From Cellulomonas cellasea (GTDB lineage: Bacteria > Actinomycetota > Actinomycetes > Actinomycetales > Cellulomonadaceae), in the NCBI RefSeq assembly GCF_006538745.1, contig NZ_BJLR01000030.1, positions 296,317 through 360,316 on the forward strand: a stretch of DNA of 64,000 nucleotides, in the 5' to 3' direction. Positions within the stretch are counted from its first letter, which is position 1. Each line of letters opens with the position of its first letter. Under the pieces are notes generated by a model, which saw only the letters and a program-made list of their open reading frames with translations, did not search any database and had not been told where the DNA came from. Of this stretch, positions 33,979-41,569 are shown piece by piece. The position numbers and the translations under genes are program-made.

Positions 33979-34728
33979 ATGACCCTCGACGACGCGCGCG
34001 CCGGCGTGACCGCACGGCTGCGTCAGGTCCGTGCGCGGCTGCGCGAGGCGGAGAGCGCGGCCGGCCGCGACGCCGGGTCGGTCCGGCTGCTGCTCGCGAC
34101 CAAGACCGTCCCGGCGGAGCTCGTGCGCGCGGCGGTCGAGGCCGACTCCGCGGACGTGCGCGCCGGCGGGCCGGGGGAACCGGTGCTGCTCGGCGAGAAC
34201 CGCGTCCAGGAGCTCGTCGCCAAGGCGCCCGTGCTCGTGGACCTCGGGTCCGAGCTGCACCTCATCGGCCCGCTGCAGTCCAACAAGGTCAACCACGCGC
34301 TGCGCTGGGCGACGTGCGTCGAGAGCGTCGACTCGCTCGAGCTCGCGCGCCGGCTCTCCGAGCGCTGCGTCGGGACCGACCGCGAGCTCGACGTGCTCGT
34401 CCAGGTCAACGTCTCGGGTGAGCCGACCAAGCGCGGCGCCGTCCCCGAGGAGGCGTTCGAGCTCGCGACCGCCGTCGCGGCGCTCCCGGCGCTGCGCCTG
34501 CGGGGCCTCATGACGATCGGCGCCAACTCGACCGACCCGGACGTGGTCCGGGCCGGCTACGCGCTGCTGCGCTCGCTCCGGGACGACCTCGTCGGCTCCG
34601 GGGTGCCGGGGACCGCGGGGGCGACCGGCCTGTCGATGGGCATGAGCGGCGACCTCGAGCTCGCGGTCGCCGAGGGCGCGACCGTCGTGCGGATCGGCAC
34701 CGCGGTGTTCGGCAGCCGGACGCTCTGA
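33979..34728 (+). CDS. YggS/PROSC family PLP homeostasis protein
   Basis: A 249-residue single-barrel PLP-binding protein. The PLP lysine is in LLLATKTVPAELVR, then LLGENRVQELVAK, LHLIGPLQSNKVNHAL, and LSMGMSGDLELAVAEGATVVRIGTAVFG. These proteins buffer intracellular PLP rather than catalyse a known reaction. A segment near residues 55-65 (ADSADVRAGGPGEPV) looks inserted compared with shorter homologues. TAGGGT is 8 nt before the ATG. Confidence 0.95.
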   Translation: MTLDDARAGVTARLRQVRARLREAESAAGRDAGSVRLLLATKTVPAELVRAAVEADSADVRAGGPGEPVLLGENRVQELVAKAPVLVDLGSELHLIGPLQSNKVNHALRWATCVESVDSLELARRLSERCVGTDRELDVLVQVNVSGEPTKRGAVPEEAFELATAVAALPALRLRGLMTIGANSTDPDVVRAGYALLRSLRDDLVGSGVPGTAGATGLSMGMSGDLELAVAEGATVVRIGTAVFGSRTL

Positions 34729-34761
34729 CCCGTCCGCAGCGCGCGGCTGCGCGGGCGGGTC
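34727..34761 (+). terminator. yggS terminator
   Basis: GACCCGTCCGC and GCGGGCGGGTC pair over 11 bp (one T-G) beginning at the yggS stop codon, with a further GC-rich inner stem. Confidence 0.6.
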
Positions 34762-34963
34762 GTCGCCAGGTGGCGCCGGTGCAGCAGCTCCATGCGCCGC
34801 AGCGCACGCTCCAGCTCGTCCACGGCTCCCCCTCGATCTGCTCCCCCGCGCACCGCGCGCCGGTCCGGCCAGGCGGTGCGTCCTGTCCCTCGGGAGGAGC
34901 ATCCCGGACCGACGCTGATACGCGGACGGCGCGCGGGGTGACGCGCGGGTGAAGATGTGGACC

Positions 34964-35335
34964 ATGAACCCCGAGCCACGCACCCGCTTCCCGCGCTGGG
35001 TCTACGGGACGGGGTCGGAGCCGGACGCCCGCTTCTCGCTCGCGAACGAGCGCACGTTCCTGGCCTGGGTCCGCACGTCGCTCGCGCTGCTCGCGAGCGG
35101 GGTCGCCCTCGAGGCCCTCGCGGTGCCGGTCGAGCCGTGGGCCCGCTCCGCCGCCGCGCTCGTGCTCGTCGCCCTCGGGATCCTCGCCCCGGTGCAGGCG
35201 TGGGTCGGGTGGGCGCGCGCCGAGCGGGCGCTCCGGCTGGGCCGCCCGCTGCCGTCGCCGGTCCTGGCCGGCCCGCTCGGGCTCGGGCTGCTCGTGACCG
35301 GCGTGCTGCTGCTCGTGGGTCTGCTCGCGGCATGA
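34964..35335 (+). CDS. DUF202 (YidH-like) membrane protein
   Basis: A 123-residue protein with three membrane segments. DARFSLANERTFLAWVRTSLALLASG is the DUF202 signature (core NERTFLAWVRT). The start is uncertain: ATG 34964 is used, with GGGTGAAG about 11 nt upstream; GTG 34949 is possible. Its stop overlaps the start of a second DUF202 gene (ATGA). Function unknown. Confidence 0.87.
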   Translation: MNPEPRTRFPRWVYGTGSEPDARFSLANERTFLAWVRTSLALLASGVALEALAVPVEPWARSAAALVLVALGILAPVQAWVGWARAERALRLGRPLPSPVLAGPLGLGLLVTGVLLLVGLLAA

Positions 35336-35631
35336 GCGCCGCTCCCCCGCCCGGGCTCCAGCCGGAGCGCACGGCGCTCGCGTGGCGGCGGACCGCGCTG
35401 GGCCTCGCGACGGGCTCGCTCGTCGCCGGGCGGCTCCTGGCCCCCGGGCTCGGGCTGTGGGCGTGGTGGGTCGCCGCGGCCGGGGTCGTGCTCGCGGGGT
35501 CGCTCGCCGTCGTCGCACACCGGCGGTCCGGGCGCACGCACCGGGGCGGGCGGCTCGTGACGGCGTGCGCGGGCGTCGCGCTGCTGCTCGGGTTCGTCGC
35601 GGCGGCGTTCGTGCTGCGCGCCGCTGCCTGA
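35332..35631 (+). CDS. DUF202 membrane protein
   Basis: A 99-residue protein, again with LQPERTALAWRRTALGLATG, the DUF202 core, and three hydrophobic segments. It shares only the family core with its neighbour and follows it by a 4-bp overlap, so the two probably form a heteromeric membrane complex; that is inference. Paired DUF202 genes of this kind are common in actinobacteria. Confidence 0.87.
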   Translation: MSAAPPPGLQPERTALAWRRTALGLATGSLVAGRLLAPGLGLWAWWVAAAGVVLAGSLAVVAHRRSGRTHRGGRLVTACAGVALLLGFVAAAFVLRAAA

Positions 35632-35677
35632 CCCGCGGGCTCCGCAGCCGCCCGCCGCCGCCTCCGCGGACCCGGGT

Positions 35678-35693
35678 GTCAAGGTCGCTTGAC
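35678..35693. promoter_or_regulatory. Operator copy 1 of 3 (GTCAAG-N4-CTTGAC)
   Basis: A perfect 6-bp inverted repeat around GTCG. Its right arm forms a consensus -35 hexamer TTGACA (35689-35694). The next copy is 28 bp downstream, centre to centre. Confidence 0.7.
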
Positions 35694-35705
35694 AGCCACC
35701 GGGGT

Positions 35706-35721
35706 GTCAAGCATCCTTGTC
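35706..35721. promoter_or_regulatory. Operator copy 2 of 3
   Basis: GTCAAG-CATC-CTTGTC, one mismatch in the right arm. It would cover the -10 region (CATCCT, 35712-35717) of a promoter whose -35 is in copy 1. Confidence 0.65.
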
Positions 35722-35731
35722 ACCACCCGGA

Positions 35732-35747
35732 GTCAAGCACGCTTGAC
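35732..35747. promoter_or_regulatory. Operator copy 3 of 3
   Basis: GTCAAG-CACG-CTTGAC, perfect arms, 26 bp after copy 2 and about 16 nt before the GGAGG that serves the first gene of the operon. Confidence 0.7.
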
Positions 35748-35773
35748 ACCCCGCCGACCACCGGAGGCACCCC

Positions 35774-36631
35774 GTGACCCCGCTCGACACGTTGCAGGCG
35801 CTCGACGCCCCCGCCGTGACCGTCGCCGTCCTCGCCGCCGTCGCGCTCGCGCTCGTCGTCTCCGAGCCCGTGCTCGGCCGGCGCGAGCACCGCGCGTTCC
35901 TCGCCGAGCTCGCCCGCGACACCGCGCCCGCCGCCCAGGAGTCCGTGCGCGTGCGGCTCTACCGGCGGTGGTCGCGGCAGGGGTGGGCGTACGCCGTGGG
36001 CGCCGTCCTGCTCGTCGTCGCGCTCCCCGGCGTCGGCCTCGCCGACCTCGGGCTCGCGGCACCCGACCTCGACGGCCTGCCCGGCTCCGACGGGGGCTCG
36101 CTGAGCGGCTCGACGCTCGCCGGGTTCCTCGTCGGCGTGACGCTCGCCGTCGTCGCCTCCCTGCTGCTCGTGCGGTTCGTCGCCCGGCGGTCGGACCGCA
36201 CCCCGGTCGCCGGAGCCGCCGCGGTCGAGCCGATGCTCCCTCGGACGCCCCGAGGCCGGCGCGGCTGGTCCGGGCTCGCGCTCGCCGCCGGCGTCACCGA
36301 GGAGGTGACGTTCCGCGGGCTGCTGATCCTGGCGATCGCGCTGCTCGCGCCGGGCGCCGAGCGCACGACGGTGCTCGTGGCCGCCGCCGTGCTGTTCGGG
36401 GTCGCGCACTGGTACCAGGGGCCGGTCGGGATTCTCGCGACCGGTGCTGTGGGCTTCGTGCTCGGCGGCCTCTACCTCAGCACCGGGAGCCTGCTCGTGC
36501 CGATGGTGCTGCACACGCTCGTCGACCTGCGCGTCCTGCTGCTGCCCGTGCCGCGGTCGTCCGCGGAGCCCGAGGCGGCCACCGGTGCCGACCGGCCCGC
36601 GCGGCCGCACGACGCCCCGGTGGCCTCGTGA
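35774..36631 (+). CDS. CPBP family intramembrane glutamic endopeptidase
   Basis: A 285-residue membrane protein with about seven hydrophobic segments. All three CPBP motifs are intact: EEVTFRG (EExxxR), FGVAHWYQG (FxxxH) and HTLVDLR. Such Rce1-like proteases process or destroy membrane peptides; bacterial members serve in bacteriocin maturation, bacteriocin self-immunity or stress signalling. GTG start with GGAGG 7 nt upstream. It begins an operon with a small Xre regulator (4-bp overlap) and a DUF2178-like membrane protein, behind three palindromes. Confidence 0.88.
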   Translation: MTPLDTLQALDAPAVTVAVLAAVALALVVSEPVLGRREHRAFLAELARDTAPAAQESVRVRLYRRWSRQGWAYAVGAVLLVVALPGVGLADLGLAAPDLDGLPGSDGGSLSGSTLAGFLVGVTLAVVASLLLVRFVARRSDRTPVAGAAAVEPMLPRTPRGRRGWSGLALAAGVTEEVTFRGLLILAIALLAPGAERTTVLVAAAVLFGVAHWYQGPVGILATGAVGFVLGGLYLSTGSLLVPMVLHTLVDLRVLLLPVPRSSAEPEAATGADRPARPHDAPVAS

Positions 36632-36822
36632 AGAACGAGATCCGCCGGCTGCGCGAGGACGCGGGCCTCTCGCAGGCCGCGCTTGCCGAGGCCCTCAACG
36701 TGTCACGCCAGACCGTCAACTCGCTCGAGACCGGGCGCTACGACCCGTCGCTGCCGCTCGCCTTCGCCGTCGCCCGCTACTTCCGCACCACGATCGAGGA
36801 GATCTTCCATGACGAGGCGTGA
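36628..36822 (+). CDS. Small Xre family transcriptional regulator
   Basis: A 64-residue protein that is almost only a helix-turn-helix: IRRLREDAGLSQAALAEALN / VSRQTVNSLETGRYDPSLPL / AFAVARYFRTTIEEIF. This is the YozG/YgzD type of short Xre repressor that usually accompanies a small membrane protein. Its GTG overlaps the protease stop and its own stop is overlapped by the next gene by 14 bp, so all three are translationally coupled. It most likely binds the GTCAAG-N4-CTTGAC palindromes upstream. Confidence 0.93.
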   Translation: MKNEIRRLREDAGLSQAALAEALNVSRQTVNSLETGRYDPSLPLAFAVARYFRTTIEEIFHDEA

Positions 36823-37240
36823 CCGCACCCCTGCCCAGCAGCGCACCGCGTGGCTGCTCGGCCTGCTCTCCGGCACCGTCGGCCTCGTCGCGCTCTACGC
36901 GGTCCTCGCCGTCCGCGCACCGGGCGACACCGCCGCCGGCGCACTCACGGGCGGGCTCACGGTGCTCCTGCTCGCGTGCGTCGCGCGGTGGCGCACCGTC
37001 CGGCGCGGGCGCACCGCGAGCACCGTGACGCGGATCGGCGGCGGCGCGCTCGACGAGCGCGACGACCACGTCCTGACCCGCACGCTGGCCGTTGTCGGGT
37101 ATGTCGCGATCCTCGCGAGCGGCATCGCGTCGGCCGCGGTCATGGTCGGCGCGGACGCCGCCACCGTGGTCCGGGCGCTGCCGTTCGCGCTGCTCGGCAC
37201 TCTCGGGATCACGTTCGTGGTCGTCGACCGCCGGTCCTGA
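36809..37240 (+). CDS. DUF2178-like membrane protein
   Basis: A 143-residue protein with four membrane segments in two pairs. Between the pairs it has GGALDERDDHVLTRTLAVVGY, close to the DERD-x-x-I motif of DUF2178, a family regularly encoded next to short Xre regulators. Overlaps the regulator gene by 14 bp. No catalytic motif is visible. It may sense a membrane signal and pass it to the repressor; this is inference. Confidence 0.75.
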   Translation: MTRRDRTPAQQRTAWLLGLLSGTVGLVALYAVLAVRAPGDTAAGALTGGLTVLLLACVARWRTVRRGRTASTVTRIGGGALDERDDHVLTRTLAVVGYVAILASGIASAAVMVGADAATVVRALPFALLGTLGITFVVVDRRS

Positions 37241-37336
37241 CCCGCCGCCGGTCGGCGCCCGCCGCAACGGCCCGGCCCAGGTGCCGGGCGGCGGGGTCAG
37301 CCCGAGCCGTGCCGAGCCCCACCCAGCGCGACCGGG

Positions 37337-37801
37337 TCAGCCCACGCGCGCCGGGCTGGCCCAGCCGAGCGCGGTGTCGACGAGCTCGACGCGGCGCAGG
37401 CTCGGCAGGTCGTCGAGCGGGACCCACTCCGCACGGTCGACCGGGCCCGACACCTCGTGCCGGAGCAGCCCGCCCACGACGCGGCCCGAGTACACGATGC
37501 GCAGCAGGTGCAGGTCGAGCGGTGCCGGGCGCGGCGGCGCGACCTGCGCACCGGTGCGCAGCGAGTCCACGCCGAGCAGGTCGCCGAGCTCGACGACGAG
37601 GCCCGTCTCCTGCAGCACCTCGCGGCGCGCCCCGTCGTCCGGCGGCTCACCGAAGACGAGCCCGCCGCCCGGCAGGGTCCACGCCGACCCCGCGGCGCCG
37701 TTCCACCGCATGAGCAGGACGCGACCGGCGTCGACGCACAGAGCGTAGGCCGAGACCCGGGTCAGACGCTCCGTCGCGCCGCCTCCCCGAGGGACCCTCA
37801 T
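37337..37801 (-). CDS. NUDIX hydrolase
   Basis: A 154-residue single NUDIX domain. The box is complete: GGLVFGEPPDDGARREVLQETGL (G-x5-E-x7-REVxQE-TG; Gln replaces the usual first Glu of EE, leaving REVLQET). It hydrolyses some nucleoside diphosphate linked to X. ATG 37801 gives MRVPRGGGATERLTRVSAYAL. Converges on the DUF2178-like gene. Confidence 0.88.
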   Translation of the reverse strand: MRVPRGGGATERLTRVSAYALCVDAGRVLLMRWNGAAGSAWTLPGGGLVFGEPPDDGARREVLQETGLVVELGDLLGVDSLRTGAQVAPPRPAPLDLHLLRIVYSGRVVGGLLRHEVSGPVDRAEWVPLDDLPSLRRVELVDTALGWASPARVG

Positions 37802-38033
37802 CGGCCGGCTCCGGCCGCGACACGGCGCGGCCGTCCGGGGCGGGCTGAGCGGTGCGCGTGCGGAAGGTGCACGTCCGCCGTCATGGGGCCTCCTGATGAT
37901 CCGCCCCCCGACGGAGCGCCACGGTACCCGGGGCTCGTCGAGCGGGCAACGCGAGGGGCGCGGCCTCCCGCGGCCGCAGCGGTGCACGGAGATCGCCGCA
38001 CCGGCGCCCGGCCGGACGCACGGAGCACGTGCC

Positions 38034-39377
38034 TCAGCCGCACATCGGGTCGTCGGGGTCGACGGCCGACTGCGTGGTGACCTCCGGTGCGGGGACGGGC
38101 GGCTCGGCGCCGGTGCCGGCGTCCGGCGGCGTCTGCCTCGTCCCGTCGTCGGGCGCGCCCGCCCCCGCGTCCGGGGCGACGGCCCCGCCGTCCGGCGTGC
38201 CGGTCACGGCGTCGGCCTCCTCGCCGGTGCCCGCCGCGGCGCCGTCGCCCGGGACCACCGGGGTCGCGGGGTCGACGAGCGGCAGGTCCAGCTGGAGCCG
38301 CTGCCAGACGAGGTCCGCGTCCGGCGTCCAGACCAGGTTCTTGCCGGAGGTGCCGTTCGGGACCGTCGCGAACGTGACGGCGGACGGCTGGAGCTCGCGC
38401 AGCGAGAGCGCGAGGCCCACGAGGTTGTCGGGCGCTCCGAGCTGGTCGGACGCGGTCAGCGACCGGGTCGCCGCGTCGAGGAACCCGTAGACGCTGCGCG
38501 GGCTCGTCAGCACCTCGGCGGAGAGGATCTTGCGGCTCATCGCGCCGACGAACTTCTGCTGGCGCGGGATGCGCTGGGTGTCGGAGTTGTCCGAGCCGGT
38601 GACGTAGCGCGCCCGCACGTAGTCGAGCGCCTGCTGGCCCACGAGGTCGTGCCAGCCGGCCGCGAGGTCAAGCTCGGTGTTGCCCTCGGTGTCGCGGATC
38701 GCCCGCGGCACGCACACCCGGACCCCGCCGATCGCGTCGACCATGCCCTGGAAGCCCGCGAAGTCGACCAGCAGGAACTCCGTCATCGACAGGCCGGTGT
38801 TCTCGGCGATCGTCGACAGCGTGCACGCGGCCGCGAGCCCCACGTCGCCGGTGTCCGCGCCGAGCGCGAACGCGGCGTTGAACTTGGCGCTGTGCGGGCG
38901 GGACATCGGCCCCTCGGGGTCGCGGTCGAGGTGGCACGCGGGGATCCGCACGTAGGAGTCGCGCGGGATCGACACGACCTCGACGCGGGTCCGGTCCGCG
39001 GAGACCTGCACGATCATGGTCGTGTCCGAGCGCATGCCCTCGTCCGCACCGCCGATGTCGGCGTTGACGCCGGTGCGGTCGTCCGAACCCAGCACGACGA
39101 ACCGCACGGGCTGGCCCGCCCACGAGTCGCCCGGCGGGGGCGGCTCGGTCGCGCTCGCCGACGGCGCGGCGACCAGGTGGGAGATGTCGTCGACGCGCTC
39201 GACGTTGCCGTTGAGGCGCACCGCGGCGAGCCCCGCGGCCGAGCCGCCGAACGCCAGCACCGCGACGAGCCCGAGGCCCAGCACGCGCGCGACGGGGACG
39301 CGCGGCCCGTGCGACGCCGCGTGGCGAGGAGGGGCGGGGGGTGCGCCCTTCGGCGCTGCTCGACGTGCTCGGCTCAC
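38034..39377 (-). CDS. LytR-CpsA-Psr (LCP) family ligase
   Basis: A 447-residue membrane-anchored protein: basic cytoplasmic start, one membrane segment near residues 25-48, then the extracellular LCP domain. Conserved blocks are VVLGSDDRTG, MRSDTTMIVQV, SIPRDSYVRIP and YVRARYVTGSDNSDTQRIPRQQKFV (core DTQRIPRQQ), with the Arg/Asp residues that hold polyprenyl phosphate. It should attach wall glycopolymers to peptidoglycan. The last ~85 residues are Ala/Pro/Asp/Gly-rich and end near a lone CG. TACGGT lies 6 nt before the GTG. Confidence 0.94.
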   Translation of the reverse strand: MSRARRAAPKGAPPAPPRHAASHGPRVPVARVLGLGLVAVLAFGGSAAGLAAVRLNGNVERVDDISHLVAAPSASATEPPPPGDSWAGQPVRFVVLGSDDRTGVNADIGGADEGMRSDTTMIVQVSADRTRVEVVSIPRDSYVRIPACHLDRDPEGPMSRPHSAKFNAAFALGADTGDVGLAAACTLSTIAENTGLSMTEFLLVDFAGFQGMVDAIGGVRVCVPRAIRDTEGNTELDLAAGWHDLVGQQALDYVRARYVTGSDNSDTQRIPRQQKFVGAMSRKILSAEVLTSPRSVYGFLDAATRSLTASDQLGAPDNLVGLALSLRELQPSAVTFATVPNGTSGKNLVWTPDADLVWQRLQLDLPLVDPATPVVPGDGAAAGTGEEADAVTGTPDGGAVAPDAGAGAPDDGTRQTPPDAGTGAEPPVPAPEVTTQSAVDPDDPMCG

Positions 39378-39498
39378 CCCGACACCGTAGGGAGTCCGGG
39401 GGTGCCGGTGGGGTCGCCTCGGGTGGGAGATGCGTGCAGATGCCGTGCGCGTGCCCGCCCCGGGGGTCGGGTGCCCGGACCGGCCTCCTCACCAGGGG

Positions 39499-40566
39499 TT
39501 ACGGCACGCGCGCGGTCCACTCCGGGGTCCCGAACCGGGTCTCGACGAGGTGCGCCGCGCGCTCGAGCTCCGCGTCGGTGAGCGCGCCGTCGACCGTCCG
39601 GTACCGCGACCGGAAGTGCGCCTCGAACGCGGCGATGACGTCCGCGCGCGGCATCCCCGTCTGCGAGCGCACCGGGTCCACGCGCTTGTTGGCGCTCGTC
39701 GTGCCCTTGTCGGACAGCTTCTCGCGCCCGATGCGCAGCACCTCGAGCATCTTGTCCGCGTCGATGTCGTAGGCCATCGTCACGTGGTGGAGCACCGCGC
39801 CGCCCGCGAGGCGCTTCTGCGCGGCACCGGCGATCTTGCCCGCGGGCGAGGCGATGTCGTTGAGCCCGGCGTAGGACGCCTGCACCCCGACGTCGGCGAG
39901 CGCACCGAGCACCCAGTCGTCGAGGAACGCGTACGACTGCTCGTACGACAGCCCGTCGACGAGCGAGGCCGGGACCACGAGCGAGAACGTGATGCAGTTG
40001 CCCGCCTCCATGAACATCGCGCCGCCGCCCGAGACGCGGCGCACGACGGTGATCCCGTGCCGCTCGGCGGCCTCGGCGTCGACCTCGTTGCGCAGCGACT
40101 GGAACGAGCCGATGACGACCGCCGGCTCGACCCAGTCCCAGAACCGCAGCGTGGGCCCGCGCCGGCCCGCGACGAGCTCCTCGGCGAGGACCTGGTCGAG
40201 CGCGCAGTGCAGCGCGGGGTGCTGCGGGGGCATCCGCAGCAGCTCGAACGTGTGGTCGTGCCAGCTCGTGGCGTGGCCGAGGGCCCGGCGCACCGCGATC
40301 GCGACGGACTCCGTGGTGAACCCGACGAGCGTCACGCCCGGGTCGAGCGCACCGTCGATCGCCGCGGCGAGCTCCGCGACCGACGCGGTCGCGGGCCGGC
40401 CGAGCAGCGCGCCGCCGAGCCGGTCGAGCGCGTCGTCGGGCTCGAGGAAGAAGTCCCCGCTGACCCGCACGTCGGCGAGCGCCCCGTCCCGCACCGTCAC
40501 GTCGGCCGCGACGAGCTTGCCGCCCGGGACCTTGTACTCGCCTCGCAGGACCGTCTCGTCGCTCAC
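39499..40566 (-). CDS. Lipoate--protein ligase A, domain-permuted
   Basis: A 355-residue enzyme that attaches lipoate to E2 subunits. The first ~90 residues (YKVPGGKLVAADVTV, VSGDFFLEPDDALDRLGGAL) match the LplA accessory domain normally found at the C-terminus; the catalytic domain follows, with VVRRVSGGGAMFMEAGN (RRxSGGG) and the lysine of SPAGKIAGAAQKR. TAGGGT lies 6 nt before GTG 40566, which decides the start over GTG 40569. That hexamer overlaps the stop of the gene upstream. Confidence 0.92.
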   Translation of the reverse strand: MSDETVLRGEYKVPGGKLVAADVTVRDGALADVRVSGDFFLEPDDALDRLGGALLGRPATASVAELAAAIDGALDPGVTLVGFTTESVAIAVRRALGHATSWHDHTFELLRMPPQHPALHCALDQVLAEELVAGRRGPTLRFWDWVEPAVVIGSFQSLRNEVDAEAAERHGITVVRRVSGGGAMFMEAGNCITFSLVVPASLVDGLSYEQSYAFLDDWVLGALADVGVQASYAGLNDIASPAGKIAGAAQKRLAGGAVLHHVTMAYDIDADKMLEVLRIGREKLSDKGTTSANKRVDPVRSQTGMPRADVIAAFEAHFRSRYRTVDGALTDAELERAAHLVETRFGTPEWTARVP

Positions 40567-40570
40567 CACC

Positions 40571-41410
40571 TCACCCTATGGCGCCCTCGGCCGGCGTCTG
40601 CAGCGCGGCTGCCGCCTCCGACGCACGCCGCTGCACGATCCCCTCGAGCGCCGCGCCCTCCCCGAGCAGGTCGACGACCTCCGCGCGCCCGGCGCCGCCG
40701 ATCACCTCGGCGTTCCAGGTCACGACGGCGTTGCCGACGAGCAGGTGCCCCCGGTACCCCGGCACCGTCGCGCCCTCGGCGGTGTGCTCGATCTCCTGCC
40801 AGAGCGACGGGAACCGGCCCTGCGCCTCGGTCGCGGGCTCCCCCGTCCACGACGCGCCGTCGACGCCCTGGTTGACCTGCGCGTACGCGGGGCACGAGTC
40901 GACGGTCGCGACGAGCGTGCGGAAGGCGTCCGCCGCGGCGCCCTGGTCGGCCACGACGACGACCTCCTGCCGCACGCGCACGGACGGCCCGTCCCAGCCC
41001 CGGACGTCGTAGACGACGGGGGGCGCGCTCACGACGGTCCGGGCGACCGTGCAGCGCTCCGGCTCGACGCGCGACCCCTCGGGGATCCCCCACGCCCACG
41101 GGAGCACCGGCCACGCCGCCAGCGGGTCGGCACCCGGCAGCGCCTCCTCGAGCTCCTCGCGCGTGAGCAGCAGCGTGGCCGCGGACGCGGCGTCGAACTG
41201 CGGCGCCTGCACGGTCGGCAGCACCGTCGGCGCCGCGGTCGTCGAGCCCGCGCTCACCGACGGCGACGGGAAGGGCAGCGGCCCCGCCGACGCCCACGGC
41301 CGGGCGGCGACACCGGAGGCACCGGCGAGCACGAGCAGCACGCCGACGACCCACCAGGGCCAGCGGCGCGCGCGCCGGTGCGGCGGGACCGCCGCGACGT
41401 CGACGGGCAC
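40571..41410 (-). CDS. Membrane-anchored protein with PknH-like extracellular domain
   Basis: A 279-residue protein: short basic cytoplasmic tail, one membrane segment at about residues 18-36, a Ser/Thr/Pro linker, then a globular domain. The domain has LLLTREELEEALPGA at its start, and two cysteines (PERCTVA, VDSCPAYA) spaced as in the PknH-type sensor domain, plus VGNAVVTWNAEV near the end. The assignment is a fold-level guess. It lies 4 bp upstream of the lipoate ligase on the same strand. Confidence 0.6.
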   Translation of the reverse strand: MPVDVAAVPPHRRARRWPWWVVGVLLVLAGASGVAARPWASAGPLPFPSPSVSAGSTTAAPTVLPTVQAPQFDAASAATLLLTREELEEALPGADPLAAWPVLPWAWGIPEGSRVEPERCTVARTVVSAPPVVYDVRGWDGPSVRVRQEVVVVADQGAAADAFRTLVATVDSCPAYAQVNQGVDGASWTGEPATEAQGRFPSLWQEIEHTAEGATVPGYRGHLLVGNAVVTWNAEVIGGAGRAEVVDLLGEGAALEGIVQRRASEAAAALQTPAEGAIG

Positions 41411-41569
41411 GATGCACTCCTGCGGACGAGGGATGAGACTCCCTTGACCTTACGCTGACCGAGCGGTCGGCCGCAGTGCCGACGCCCGCACGGGCCCGGA
41501 CCCTCGCCACCGAGCCCCCGCCGCGCGCCCGTCGGGCCCGAGGCTCCCGGTCCGGCGAGGCGCCCCGGC

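Noticed and set aside
34762..34830. A minus-strand frame beginning VDELERALRRMELLHRRHLA with a G-rich sequence upstream
   Set aside because: The first 20 residues look protein-like, but the frame then runs antisense through yggS with no plausible sequence. At best a relic; not annotated.
35774..37240. Reading the CPBP/Xre/DUF2178 operon as a toxin-antitoxin pair
   Set aside because: None of the three proteins has a toxin signature, and the regulator is a plain HTH without an antitoxin tail.
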